Source: CAMDPA01 sp965223035
Lineage (GTDB): Bacteria; Pseudomonadota; Alphaproteobacteria; Rhizobiales; Hyphomicrobiaceae
DNA: 64,000 nt
Reading direction: 5' to 3'
Assembly: GCA_965223035.1 (NCBI GenBank)
Contig: OZ244980.1
Location: 5,890,001-5,954,000, forward strand
Each line of letters starts with the position of its first letter. Positions within the stretch are counted from its first letter, which is position 1. A model generated the notes under the pieces. It ran no database searches. It was not told the origin of the DNA and worked only from the letters and a program-made list of their open reading frames with translations. Of the stretch, positions 49,417 through 57,934 are shown in pieces. The position numbers and the translations under genes were made by a program.

Positions 49417-50133
49417 CTATCTGCAGGTCCACAGTGGACCGCGGTCGAAGTGAAAATGATCGCGATGCAATCGGTTGAATTCCGGTCCCAGCGCAACCCT
49501 GAAATAGCGGCAGGCGCGAGCGTGCACGGCCCGCAAAAAGCGCGCTTCGGGGGTGCCGGCAGGGCTCCAATGGCGGGCGACCGTGATCCATCGGCCGTTG
49601 GAAAGCCGAAATCCTCCCAGATCGATGGCACTGCCGATCGCATGCTGGCTGCGAACGCCCTTGAACAGGGGGTTGGTGCTGCGAATGTTGCGACACGAAT
49701 ACCCGCCCATCTGGCGCACGGCAGTGACCCGTTTGCCCAACAGCTCGCGCGCCAACGGCTGCACGTCGTGTTGTAGCCAAATCGCTAGAGCGATCGCGAC
49801 CTCGCAGCGGATGCGGCCGATTGGAAGCCGCGCACCACCAACTTGCGATACGCGCACACCATTTTGAACGCCGCAGCCATTGCGCATGGGTTGATCGGCG
49901 ATCTGTGTAGCCGTGATCGTGGGGCTGGCCAGCAGCCGTCGGCAGGCGGAACGGTCCTGCCGTAAGCTGGCCAGTTGCCAGTCCACGAACCAGCCCGCCG
50001 GTTGGTCGAGATCAATGGCCGGGAGCGGGCTGAAGCGGGTCGGGATCAGCTCGTGGCGATAGGCCAGTCCGATCGCTATCGCTAGAATCGCCACGCCCAC
50101 GATGGAGCGTTTTCGCAGTCTTGGTCGCGCCAC
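49417..50133 (-). CDS. extensin-like family protein (predicted periplasmic peptidoglycan enzyme fold)
   Basis: A 238-residue member of the bacterial extensin-like C-terminal family, related in fold to M15 D-Ala-D-Ala carboxypeptidases. An N-terminal signal anchor (SIVGVAILAIAIGLAYR) places it in the periplasm. Conserved features are CGVQNGVRVSQVGG, YSCRNIRS, the metal-site SQHAIGSAIDLGGF with His and Asp, and HRDHFHFD with the last ligands; cysteines at CGV, YSC, RAC and the C-terminal TCR probably form disulfides. Activity has not been shown for this branch, so only a cell-wall role is suggested. It is convergent with fbpC. Confidence 0.85.
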   Translation of the reverse strand: MARPRLRKRSIVGVAILAIAIGLAYRHELIPTRFSPLPAIDLDQPAGWFVDWQLASLRQDRSACRRLLASPTITATQIADQPMRNGCGVQNGVRVSQVGGARLPIGRIRCEVAIALAIWLQHDVQPLARELLGKRVTAVRQMGGYSCRNIRSTNPLFKGVRSQHAIGSAIDLGGFRLSNGRWITVARHWSPAGTPEARFLRAVHARACRYFRVALGPEFNRLHRDHFHFDRGPLWTCR

Positions 50134-50472
50134 CGGATGACCTGCATCGCTTGTTGGCCTGCTGACGCCGGATCATGGAACCTCAAATTGGAGCCGAGAT
50201 GGCAGCCCGCGCCGCAATCTCAACCCGGCGTCGACATGTGCAGCGCCGGACCGGCGGTTGATCGGTCGTGGGCATGACGGCGTGGCGTTGAGCTGAGCGC
50301 GCGTCGATCGGGCCGGCCAAGCCGCCGCCGACCCCCGGTGCCGGTCTGAGCGGTCCGGCATCACCAGACGGCCACCGCATCACGTCTGCTGTGGACCCTA
50401 TTGCTTATCGAAATATCCCCCATTGCCCTCCTCTTAGCACAGCGCAGCCGGCCCCACCGAACAAGCTGCACA
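50134..50472. other. 339-base gap with no recognised feature
   Basis: Between the extensin-like gene and the DUF1674 gene, both on the minus strand. Frames here show no family resemblance and no strong hairpin with a T-run was seen. The stretch about 50395-50450 is AT-richer and may carry the extensin-like gene's promoter. Confidence 0.4.
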
Positions 50473-50700
50473 TCAAAAGTCGGACGCGATGCCCCGTTGT
50501 TCCCAGTCGCCGTAGCGCACGGGGTCGGGCCCGGATTGGCCGCCGACCTCCTTGGCAGCGGGGTCGGCACTTGCCGACGTCTGCTGAGCGCGACGGGCTT
50601 GCGCCTCTTGAAGGGCGCGCTGGGCGGCGGGCGACAGATGCTTCGCGTCGCGAAGATCCGCCTCAGTGGTTGGGATGGTGCGTTCCATGTCAGATTGCAT
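50473..50700 (-). CDS. DUF1674 protein (SDHAF4-like succinate dehydrogenase assembly factor)
   Basis: A 75-residue protein whose C-terminal third, EVGGQSGPDPVRYGDWEQRG followed by IASDF, is the DUF1674 signature. The eukaryotic member SDHAF4 helps assemble the succinate dehydrogenase flavoprotein; the same role is inferred in alphaproteobacteria. The N-terminal half is polar and Ala/Gln-rich. It is easily missed because the frame continues for 300 codons antisense to htpX, but the family protein begins near MQSDMERTI (ATG at 50700) or the ATG four codons later at 50688. The start lies only a few bases from an RptA composite, so its promoter must cross or come from the repeat. Confidence 0.8.
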   Translation of the reverse strand: MQSDMERTIPTTEADLRDAKHLSPAAQRALQEAQARRAQQTSASADPAAKEVGGQSGPDPVRYGDWEQRGIASDF

Positions 50701-50706
50701 ACGCCT

Positions 50707-50843
50707 CTCGAGCATCGTGCCTTCAATCGGAACCGCACAGCCGGTTCCCAGTTTAGGCACAAAGATGATCGCCCTTAAAGTGGACAGCAACGTTCTTCCT
50801 TTGATCGGGATCGTTGGGATTCCGATGAACAGAAGGTTGCTCC
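50707..50843. repeat. RptA composite (two hairpins)
   Basis: First hairpin: ctcgagcatcgtgcc, stem caatcggaaccg / cggttcccag, ggcacaaagatgatcg. Joint: cccttaaagtggacagcaac. Second hairpin: ttcctttgatcgggatcg ... gattccgatgaacagaagg, ending ttgctcc. Both ends are more worn than in other copies. It sits between the divergent DUF1674 and htpX genes. Confidence 0.75.
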
Positions 50844-50944
50844 GACTTCGCCGGTATGACGCCGCGGTCCAGCTTGTTGGATCAGTCTGGTGCTTACCAT
50901 ATACCATGAGCAACACACGGGCCATTGCGCCGGAGGAGTAAACG

Positions 50945-51931
50945 ATGCCCAGCAATTTCGCCAAGACTGGTCTTCTGCTCGTCATGTTGACGGTGATCTT
51001 TGTGGGCATGGGCGCGCTGATCGGCGGGACCCAAGGCATGGTGATCGCCTTCATTATCGCGCTCGCTATGAATATCTTCAGTTTCTGGAACTCCGATACC
51101 GTCGTGCTGCGGATGTTCAATGCGCAGGAGGTGTCGCCGGATGAGGCGCCGGAACTGTACGACATGGTTGCGCAGCTTGCGGAAAGGGCGCAGCTTCCGA
51201 TGCCGCGGGTGTATATCCTGCACAGCCCGCAACCCAACGCGTTTGCGACCGGCCGCAGCCCTGAGCGCTCGGCGGTGGCGGTATCGACCGGTTTGATCGA
51301 GACGCTGTCGACGCATGAATTGGCCGGCGTCGTCGCCCACGAGTTGGCGCACATCTCCAATCGCGACACGCTGATCATGACGGTCGCCGCCACCATCGCC
51401 GGCGCGATATCGATGCTGGCCAATATCTTACAGTTCAGCCTGCTGTTCGGGCGCGATCGGCCGAGTGGCCCGCTCGGCTGGGTCGGCGCGCTGGCGGCCA
51501 TCCTCATCGCGCCTTTCGCCGCCATGCTGGTGCAAATGGCGATCAGCCGATCGCGCGAATATGAGGCGGATCGAATTGGCGCGGCGATCTGTGGCAATCC
51601 CTTGTGGTTGGCTGACGCATTGCGCAAGATTCAGTCCGCCGCTCATCATATTGTGTACGAGGAGGCTGAGCGTGTGCCCGCCGCGGCGCACATGTTTATC
51701 ATCAACCCCTTGACCGGGCGCGGCTTCGATAGTTGGTTCACGACTCACCCGAATACGGAAAATCGCATCGCCGAGCTTGAGCTGTTGGCCCAGCAGTGGG
51801 GACCATTGAACCAACCCGCAGGGCGAGCTGAGCCTCACGCTGACGATGTTGGTGGGCCGTGGAGCCGTTCCTCGGGCACCCGCACGCCGCCGTCAGGCCC
51901 GTGGGGTCGACCGCGCGGGCCATGGGGTTGA
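50945..51931 (+). CDS. htpX: membrane zinc metalloprotease HtpX
   Basis: HtpX degrades misfolded membrane proteins from the cytosolic side, in parallel with FtsH. The 328-residue product has two N-terminal helices (about 8-26 and 29-47), the zinc motif VVAHELAHISNRD, two further helices, and the third ligand in SREYEADRIGA. SPQPNAFATGR before the active site is also conserved. The C-terminal 45 residues are Pro-, Gly-, Arg- and Trp-rich and longer than in E. coli HtpX, as in other alphaproteobacteria. ggaggagtaaacg precedes the ATG. rsmB follows five bases after the stop. Confidence 0.96.
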   Translation: MPSNFAKTGLLLVMLTVIFVGMGALIGGTQGMVIAFIIALAMNIFSFWNSDTVVLRMFNAQEVSPDEAPELYDMVAQLAERAQLPMPRVYILHSPQPNAFATGRSPERSAVAVSTGLIETLSTHELAGVVAHELAHISNRDTLIMTVAATIAGAISMLANILQFSLLFGRDRPSGPLGWVGALAAILIAPFAAMLVQMAISRSREYEADRIGAAICGNPLWLADALRKIQSAAHHIVYEEAERVPAAAHMFIINPLTGRGFDSWFTTHPNTENRIAELELLAQQWGPLNQPAGRAEPHADDVGGPWSRSSGTRTPPSGPWGRPRGPWG

Positions 51932-51936
51932 GCGCG

Positions 51937-53403
51937 ATGATCCGGGTCAAATCCAAGCCGACTCAACGTGACCGTGCACATGCCAAGTCTCGGTTGAAAT
52001 GGCGACCCGATCGGTCAGCGAAGTCCGGTGGTGGGACCGTTGTGGCCGAATCGGGTGGCACCAGGTCGTCTTGGCCGCAGCGCCGCAACCCCGCCGGTCA
52101 GGAGGCGCGCGACCTGGCCTTGCGGTTGATCTCTGCGGTGATGGTGCGGCGCACCACGCTGGAAAGTGCGATGGCCCGGGCCTATGCCGAACCAGAGATG
52201 GCGGCGCTGTCGGCGCGCGACAAAGCCTTCGCCCGACTGATCGCGGCGACCTGTCTTCGCCGCCACGCCGAGCTCGAAGCGGTGCTGGGGCGGTTCATTG
52301 AGCGCCCACTGCCGATCAAACGTGGCGCCCTGCGACACATTTTGCTGGTCGCCGCGGCCCAACTGCTGTGCCTTGGCACGCCAGCCTACGCGGTGATTAA
52401 CGTCGCGGTCGCGCAGTGTCGCGGCGATCTTGGCGCGCGGCGCTATGCCAAGCTAGCGAATGCGGTGTTGCGACGGATCGCTGAGCAAGGGCCAAGCCTA
52501 TTGGAGCGGGCAGGCGGGCTGTGCAGCAACATTCCCGATTGGCTGTGGCGCCGTTGGGTGCGTACCTACGGCGAGGAGGGCGCATCGGCAATTGCCGGTG
52601 CATCATTGCGTGAGGCGCCGCTTGACATCACCGTGCTGCGCGATCCAGCAGGCTGGGCGCAGCGGCTCGGCGGCATCGTTGTGGCTGGCCAAACCGTGCG
52701 TTTGGCGGAACACGCGCGGATCGAGCAGCTGCCGGGCTACGAGGAGGGTGCATGGTGGATCCAGGACTGCGCAGCGGCCATGCCGGTGCGTATGTGTGCC
52801 GACGTGCGGGGGCGACGGATCGCTGACCTGTGTGCCGCCCCTGGGGGCAAGACGCTGCAGCTTGCCGCCGCCGGCGCCCACGTCACGGCCGTCGATGTTT
52901 CCCCGAGCCGGCTTCAGCGGTTGCACGATAATCTACGTCGGCTCCAGCTGTCGGCGGAGGTGATCGTCGGCGACGTGTTGGATTGGTCGCCGGCTGAGCT
53001 GTTTGACGGGGTGCTGCTCGATGCACCGTGCACGGCCACCGGCACGATCCGTCGTCATCCCGACATGCTCCACGTAAAGCGCGCCGGCGATCTGGCGCAA
53101 CTGGCCGAAATTCAATCGCGCTTGTTGGATCGGGCTTTTGCCTGCGTGCGTCCGGGCGGCCAACTGATCTACTGCACGTGCTCGCTGGAACCGGAAGAGG
53201 GCGAGATCCAAATCGCCCGCTTCCTGGCGCGGCAGCCGCTCGCCCGCCGGGTCGTCATCAGTGCATCGCAGATCGGCGCTGATCGCGACTGGATCACGGC
53301 GCAGGGCGAATTGCGCACCTTGCCTTGCCATTCGCCGCACGAAGATCCACGATTGTCCGGGGTCGACGGATTTTTCGCGTGCTGTATAAAGCGCGCCGGC
53401 TGA
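51937..53403 (+). CDS. rsmB: 16S rRNA (cytosine-967-C5)-methyltransferase RsmB
   Basis: RsmB (Sun/Fmu) methylates C967 of 16S rRNA. From the ATG at 51937 the product has 488 residues. After a basic, poorly conserved N-terminus (to about residue 60), a NusB-like domain runs from ARDLALRLISAVMVRRTTLES to about residue 200. The SAM-binding domain shows ADLCAAPGGKTLQLAAAGA and TAVDVS. The two cysteines of RNA m5C methyltransferases are in DAPCTATGTIRRHPD and YCTCSLEPEEGE. The start is uncertain because the upstream site is weak and other in-frame ATGs exist at 52140 and beyond. Order htpX-rsmB-heparinase-purH is common in this class. Confidence 0.92.
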   Translation: MIRVKSKPTQRDRAHAKSRLKWRPDRSAKSGGGTVVAESGGTRSSWPQRRNPAGQEARDLALRLISAVMVRRTTLESAMARAYAEPEMAALSARDKAFARLIAATCLRRHAELEAVLGRFIERPLPIKRGALRHILLVAAAQLLCLGTPAYAVINVAVAQCRGDLGARRYAKLANAVLRRIAEQGPSLLERAGGLCSNIPDWLWRRWVRTYGEEGASAIAGASLREAPLDITVLRDPAGWAQRLGGIVVAGQTVRLAEHARIEQLPGYEEGAWWIQDCAAAMPVRMCADVRGRRIADLCAAPGGKTLQLAAAGAHVTAVDVSPSRLQRLHDNLRRLQLSAEVIVGDVLDWSPAELFDGVLLDAPCTATGTIRRHPDMLHVKRAGDLAQLAEIQSRLLDRAFACVRPGGQLIYCTCSLEPEEGEIQIARFLARQPLARRVVISASQIGADRDWITAQGELRTLPCHSPHEDPRLSGVDGFFACCIKRAG

Positions 53404-53510
53404 ATCGCCGTGCGGCGATGTTGGTAAAGCGATTTCATTGATTGTCGCGGGGAATCGGGCGGGATACCGCTACGTTGAACATCAGTGATTCTTGAGCGTT
53501 GTGGGGCGCG

Positions 53511-55211
53511 ATGTTTCAATTGACCGTTTCCGATCGGGCGCAGTTGGCGGGTCTGGCCGTGGGCCGTGCCCGACGCGATATCGTGGCCCGGGTGTTGGGG
53601 TCACGGCTGTTGCGCTGGCGCTATGGCGTACCGACCACCGAGGAGGTGCTGATTGTTCCACAGGATCTCCGGACAACAGATTCCAGCTTTGTCGACGAGC
53701 TCGCGATCGGCCAATTCTGCCTTGCGGGCCGGGTTGCCTCACATGTGTCCGGCTCCCCGTTCGATGTGGTGCCGCCAAGCGAAAGTTGGGCGCGGGAGCT
53801 GCACGGCTTTGCCTGGCTGCGCCATCTCAGAGCCGTCGGCACCAGTAATGCGATCGACATCGCCCAAAATCTGGTCAGCGATTGGTTGTCGCGGGCGCGA
53901 GGACGCAAGTCCGGGACGGCTTGGGAGCCGGCGGTGGTCGGCCGCCGAATCATCTCCTGGTTGGCGAACGCCACGCTATTACTGGATAGTGTTGACCAGC
54001 CGACATTCGATCGCACGACGGACAGCTTGAGCAGCGAGTTGCTTGATCTGGCGACGACCTGGCGCCAGTCGCCAGACGGTTATCCGCGGCTCGTTCCGCT
54101 GATTGCGCTGTGTTACGGCAAGCTTTGCTTAGCCGGCCACGAGCGCGATATGGGCTGGGTCGAAGGCTTGTTGTCGACCGAGCTTGACCGGCAGATTTTG
54201 CCAGACGGCGGACACGTCAGCCGGCACGCCGGCGTGCTCGTCGAGCTGTTGTTGGATCTGTTGCCGCTGCGGCAATGCTTCTTGGCCCGCCAACGCCCGA
54301 TCCCCCTTGCGTTGGAGCAGGCGATCGGGCGGATGTTGCCGATGCTGCGGCATATGCGGTTGGGCGACGGCTCGTTAGCCCGCTTCAACGGCGTTGGGGT
54401 TTCATCGTTGGCAACATTGGCGATCGTGCAGGCCTATGAGACCGATGCTCCGGCTGCTCCGGAAACCGCAGACAGCGGATATCTGCGCCTGCAGTATGGG
54501 CCGATGACCCTCATTTGCGATGTCGGCGGTCCCCCGCCGATCCCACTTGCCGGAACGGCTTGCGCGGGTTGTTTATCATTCGAGCTTTCAATCGGCGACA
54601 TTCCGGTGTTCGTCAACGGCGGCGCACCGGCGCCATGGGAATGGGAGCGCCGCGCGGCTTCACGCTCGACCGCGTGTCACAATACTTTATGTCTTTCCAA
54701 CACCTCCTCCTCGCGGCTGTTGGAAAACCCGTGGCTGGAGCAGCACGCCCACGGCCTGCCCATTCGATTTCCCGCGCGCGTGGTAGCCTCCCGTGAACGC
54801 AAGGCGGACAGCGATGTGGTGGATGCCTGGCATGACGGTTATGAAAAGGCGTTCGGTCTCATCCATCGACGCCGAATCGAAATGGATGCAGCGGGGTGTT
54901 GGCTGGCTGGCTGTGATCGGCTCGGTCCTCGCTCCGGCGCCCTGCGGTTGGTGCAGGACATACCCTATGCCATCCACTTCCACATGCATCCGAAGCTCAC
55001 GTGTGTGGGAGACGTCAACGGGGCGGTCATGGTGGTTTTGCCCACTGGGGATCGCTGGTGGTTCTCGGCGATGGGGGCCCACATTTCCATTGAGCCCAGT
55101 ATCCATTTTGCCGATCTGGTCGGCTCGGCGAGCGCCGTGCAGATCGTTCTGCGCGGGGCCAGTTACGGCGAATCAGAGGTCAATTGGCGCTTGCAGCGAC
55201 ACGCGGCGTAA
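53511..55211 (+). CDS. heparinase II/III family protein
   Basis: A 566-residue protein with the alpha-toroid plus beta-sheet layout of heparinase II/III-like lyases. The N-terminal two-thirds is helical (LHGFAWLRHLRAVGTSNAID, AWEPAVVGRRIISWLANA, ILPDGGHVSRHAGVLVELLLDL); the catalytic tyrosine/histidine region falls around DGGHVSRH and the C-terminal part is beta-rich (SLSFELSIGDIPVFVNGGA-like, HNTLCLSNTSSSRL, HDGYEKAFGLIHRRRIEM). No signal peptide is seen, and this gene lies between rsmB and purH in many alphaproteobacteria, which argues for a conserved housekeeping role rather than scavenging. The substrate is unknown. The start at 53511 (MFQLTVSD) is the likely one. Confidence 0.88.
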   Translation: MFQLTVSDRAQLAGLAVGRARRDIVARVLGSRLLRWRYGVPTTEEVLIVPQDLRTTDSSFVDELAIGQFCLAGRVASHVSGSPFDVVPPSESWARELHGFAWLRHLRAVGTSNAIDIAQNLVSDWLSRARGRKSGTAWEPAVVGRRIISWLANATLLLDSVDQPTFDRTTDSLSSELLDLATTWRQSPDGYPRLVPLIALCYGKLCLAGHERDMGWVEGLLSTELDRQILPDGGHVSRHAGVLVELLLDLLPLRQCFLARQRPIPLALEQAIGRMLPMLRHMRLGDGSLARFNGVGVSSLATLAIVQAYETDAPAAPETADSGYLRLQYGPMTLICDVGGPPPIPLAGTACAGCLSFELSIGDIPVFVNGGAPAPWEWERRAASRSTACHNTLCLSNTSSSRLLENPWLEQHAHGLPIRFPARVVASRERKADSDVVDAWHDGYEKAFGLIHRRRIEMDAAGCWLAGCDRLGPRSGALRLVQDIPYAIHFHMHPKLTCVGDVNGAVMVVLPTGDRWWFSAMGAHISIEPSIHFADLVGSASAVQIVLRGASYGESEVNWRLQRHAA

Positions 55212-55300
55212 GCGCCTCTCGTGGCCACCGGTTGGGAACTTGAACGGTAGCCAGCCTGGGCCTTAGCGATGAATTGAATTCATGCTAGATCTGCGTGCCC

Positions 55301-55365
55301 AAGATCATCGTGCCTTAAATGAGAACCGCGCAGCCGGCTCTCGTTTACGGCACGATGATCGCTCT
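55301..55365. repeat. diverged RptA hairpin (A to inverted A)
   Basis: aagatcatcgtgcc, stem taaatgagaaccg / cggctctcgttta, ggcacgatgatcgctct. Both ends are A type and the tail gatgatcgctct matches the joint seen in the composites, so this looks like the first half of a composite without its partner. The compensating changes in the two arms (gaga/tctc) keep the stem paired. Confidence 0.75.
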
Positions 55366-55508
55366 TTCCCGCGACCGCTGAACGAGCGCAAGAGGCGCGT
55401 TTGATTTATATCGGGCTGCGTCTCAAAGGTTATGATCACCCCGAAAATGGTCGTACCAGCACCGGGCAATGGGTGGAACCGCCTCGATATAAAGGACCGC
55501 GGCTTGCG

Positions 55509-57089
55509 ATGTCAGACCTGATCAAAATCCGGCGGGCGCTGCTTTCGGTGTCCGATAAAACCGGGCTTGTGGAGCTCGCTCAAGCGCTCGCCGGCTACCA
55601 CATCGAGCTGGTATCGACCGGCGGCACCGCCGCTGCGATTGTGGCGGCGGGCTTGTCGGTCCGCGATGTCGCCGATCTCACCGGCTTTCCAGAGATGATG
55701 GATGGCCGCGTGAAAACGCTGCATCCCAACGTGCACGGCGGCTTGCTTGCGGTCCGCGGCAATCAAGAGCATGCCGCGGCCGCTGAGCGCCACGGCATCG
55801 AACCGATCGATCTGTTGGTGGTGAACCTGTACCCGTTCGAGGCCACGGTGGCCAAGGACGCTGGTTACGACGCGTGCGTGGAGAACATCGATATCGGCGG
55901 GCCGGCGATGATTCGCGCTGCGGCCAAGAACCATGCTGGCGTTGCGGTCGTCGTTGATCCGCTCGACTACCGCCGGCTGCTCGACGAACTGGCGGGTCAT
56001 GACGGCGCGCTGACCTTTTCATTGCGACGCGAGTTGGCGTTCAAGGCCTACGCCCGTACCGCCGCCTACGATGCGGCGATCTCGAATTGGCTGGGGGCGG
56101 TGCTGGACGACCCCGACGGCCATCCCAAGGGCTTTCCGCGCGCCTTGACCGTGCAATACGTCAAGAAGCAGGTGATGCGGTATGGAGAGAACCCGCATCA
56201 AGCAGCTGCCTTCTATGCGGAGCGCGAGACGGCTGACGCCTCGCTTGCTTCAGCCCGGCAACTGCAAGGTCGGGCGTTGTCCTATAACAATATCGCCGAT
56301 GCGGATGCCGGGCTCGAATGCGTCAAGGCATTTACCGAAAAACCGGCTTGCGTGATCGTCAAGCATGCCAATCCGTGCGGCGTGGCCGAGGCGGATACGG
56401 CGCTCGACGCCTACAACCGTGCTTTTTTGACCGATCCGGAGTCGGCCTTCGGCGGCATCATTGCCTTTAACCGGGCGCTCGATGGGCCGACCGCGCAGGC
56501 CATTGTCGATCGTCAATTCGTCGAGGTCATCATCGCGCCGTCGGTGACGCAGGAGGCGGAGGCCGCTGTCGCGGCGAAGGCGAACGTCCGATTGCTGGCG
56601 TGCGGCGAATGGCCGGCGGTCGCCGCGGCGCGAGTCGATACCAAGCAGGTGACCGGCGGCCTGTTGGTTCAGGACGCGGATCTTGCGTTGTACGACAAAT
56701 TGGATGTAGTCACGCGCCGCCGCCCAAGCGCGACGGAAATGGCGGACCTGATCTTTGCCTGGAAGGTCGCCAAATTCGTTAAGTCGAACGCGATCGTCTA
56801 TGCGAAGGATCTGGCCACCATTGGCGTCGGTGCTGGTCAAATGAGCCGGGTCAACGCCTCGCGAATCGCCGTCATCAAGGCGGAGATGGCCGGCCTCGAT
56901 CCGAACGGGTCGGTGGTGGCCTCCGACGCCTTCTTCCCGTTTGCCGATGGCTTGCTCTCGGCCGCCGGCGCCGGCGCGACGGCGGTGATTCAACCCGGCG
57001 GCTCGATGCGGGACCAAGCGGTGATCGAGGCGGCGGACGCTCAGGGCCTGGCCATGGTGTTCACCGGCATGCGGCATTTTCGGCATTGA
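55509..57089 (+). CDS. purH: bifunctional AICAR transformylase / IMP cyclohydrolase
   Basis: PurH performs the last two steps of IMP synthesis. The 526-residue product has the N-terminal MGS-like cyclohydrolase domain (RALLSVSDKTGLVELAQALA, LVSTGGTA, DGRVKTLHPNVHGGLLA, NLYPFEATV, IDIGGPAMIRAAAKNH) and the C-terminal transformylase domain, with the catalytic Lys-His in CVIVKHANPCGVAEA, SAFGGIIAFNR and DAFFPFADGL near the end. The ATG at 55509 matches family N-termini; a 36-codon open extension upstream is not conserved. It is preceded by a repeat and follows the heparinase gene in the expected order. Confidence 0.97.
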   Translation: MSDLIKIRRALLSVSDKTGLVELAQALAGYHIELVSTGGTAAAIVAAGLSVRDVADLTGFPEMMDGRVKTLHPNVHGGLLAVRGNQEHAAAAERHGIEPIDLLVVNLYPFEATVAKDAGYDACVENIDIGGPAMIRAAAKNHAGVAVVVDPLDYRRLLDELAGHDGALTFSLRRELAFKAYARTAAYDAAISNWLGAVLDDPDGHPKGFPRALTVQYVKKQVMRYGENPHQAAAFYAERETADASLASARQLQGRALSYNNIADADAGLECVKAFTEKPACVIVKHANPCGVAEADTALDAYNRAFLTDPESAFGGIIAFNRALDGPTAQAIVDRQFVEVIIAPSVTQEAEAAVAAKANVRLLACGEWPAVAAARVDTKQVTGGLLVQDADLALYDKLDVVTRRRPSATEMADLIFAWKVAKFVKSNAIVYAKDLATIGVGAGQMSRVNASRIAVIKAEMAGLDPNGSVVASDAFFPFADGLLSAAGAGATAVIQPGGSMRDQAVIEAADAQGLAMVFTGMRHFRH

Positions 57090-57227
57090 GCCGGCTTGCG
57101 GTCGCAACAGCCCGCGCCAAGCGCAGACCGTATCCAGGCAGATATGGCGCGCGTCCGGAGTGAGGCGAAGCATCGCTTGAGCCGTTGCCAGGCAGTCGCG
57201 TGTCGCTGGCCTAGTCGTCGAAGCTAT

Positions 57228-57300
57228 CGGCGCGGTGGCCGGTCGGCGGAGCGGGATGGTTCCAGCACACACTGCACCGCCATAAGATGGGTGTGCACGG
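57228..57300. repeat. partial RptB remnant
   Basis: ggcgcggtggccggtcggcg, gagcgggatggttccagcac and acactgcaccgcc match the right half of RptB. It stands between purH and the pseudogene. Confidence 0.4.
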
Positions 57301-57311
57301 AAGCGGCGCTG

Positions 57312-57763
57312 ATGAACGAAGGCCAACCGCGATCTGTCGCGCGCCGCCCTGAGGTCAGCGATCTGGAGTTGGCAGCCGACGTGCTGGTCTTGGGCGGCGG
57401 ACCGGCTGCGATCTCAGCGGCATGGAATTCAGCGCCCAGTACGGCGTGGCACCCTCCACAGCTCGATCACCAAAGGCATGCCGTTGCGCTGGGCTGAGTT
57501 CTACGATTGCGACGGACGGGCGCTGGGTGCTGGTGGCGACGACCGACAGACCCTGGTCGCGCGGGCGCTGCTGCGGGGGCCGGTGACAGCGTGCTTGGAG
57601 CGTGCCACGCCGGTGGTTCGGGCGCGGTTGCGGCGGGGTCTGGATCAGGTGCATGTGATGCTCGACCGAAATGTGGCGCCCGACCCAGAACACGTAGCAG
57701 GTGTGTTGGAACACGAGATCGAAGCGGCCGGCCTGTTTGGCAGCTACGTGCGCGCGCTAGATC
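57312..57763 (+). pseudogene. remnant of an FAD-binding (fumarate reductase/succinate dehydrogenase-like) oxidoreductase
   Basis: The remnant begins at ATG 57312 with MNEGQPRS ... SDLELAADVLVLGGGPAAISA, a dinucleotide-binding N-terminus. It then jumps without the rest of the FAD domain to GMEFSAQYGVAPS (about 57417-57455), and after a frameshift continues as SSITKGMPLRWAEFYDCDGR and LVARALLRGPVTACLERATP, which resemble the middle of FAD-binding oxidoreductases of this superfamily (GxEFSNAYG ... TKT ... WATFYDADG ... ARALL-PVYACLDRA). The frame then runs into an RptA copy at 57757. About 200 residues are missing inside and the whole C-terminus is lost, so it cannot be functional. Family placement is from remembered motifs and should be treated as probable. 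Confidence 0.5.
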
Positions 57764-57820
57764 ATCGCGCCTTAAATCGGAACCGCAAAGCCGGTTCCGA
57801 TTTAAGGCAGGTTGCTCTAG
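57757..57820. repeat. RptA hairpin repeat (A to B)
   Basis: ctagatcatcgcgcc, perfect stem ttaaatcggaaccg / cggttccgatttaa around a caaagc loop, ggcaggttgctctag. One of the best preserved copies, adjoining the FAD pseudogene. The rest of 57821-57934 shows nothing recognisable. Confidence 0.92.
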
Positions 57821-57934
57821 GTTGGGATCGCGGCCGTGCGGCGGGAACCGCTCAGGATACCACCCGCCACCTGCGATCGTTTCTGACATGGTCGAAGCGG
57901 GGCACAAGCTGAAGCCGCCGCGCCGTTAGCCGGC

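Noticed and set aside
50701..51627. Upstream extension of the DUF1674 frame
   Set aside because: Runs antisense through htpX and a repeat; DUF1674 proteins are short and start near 50700.
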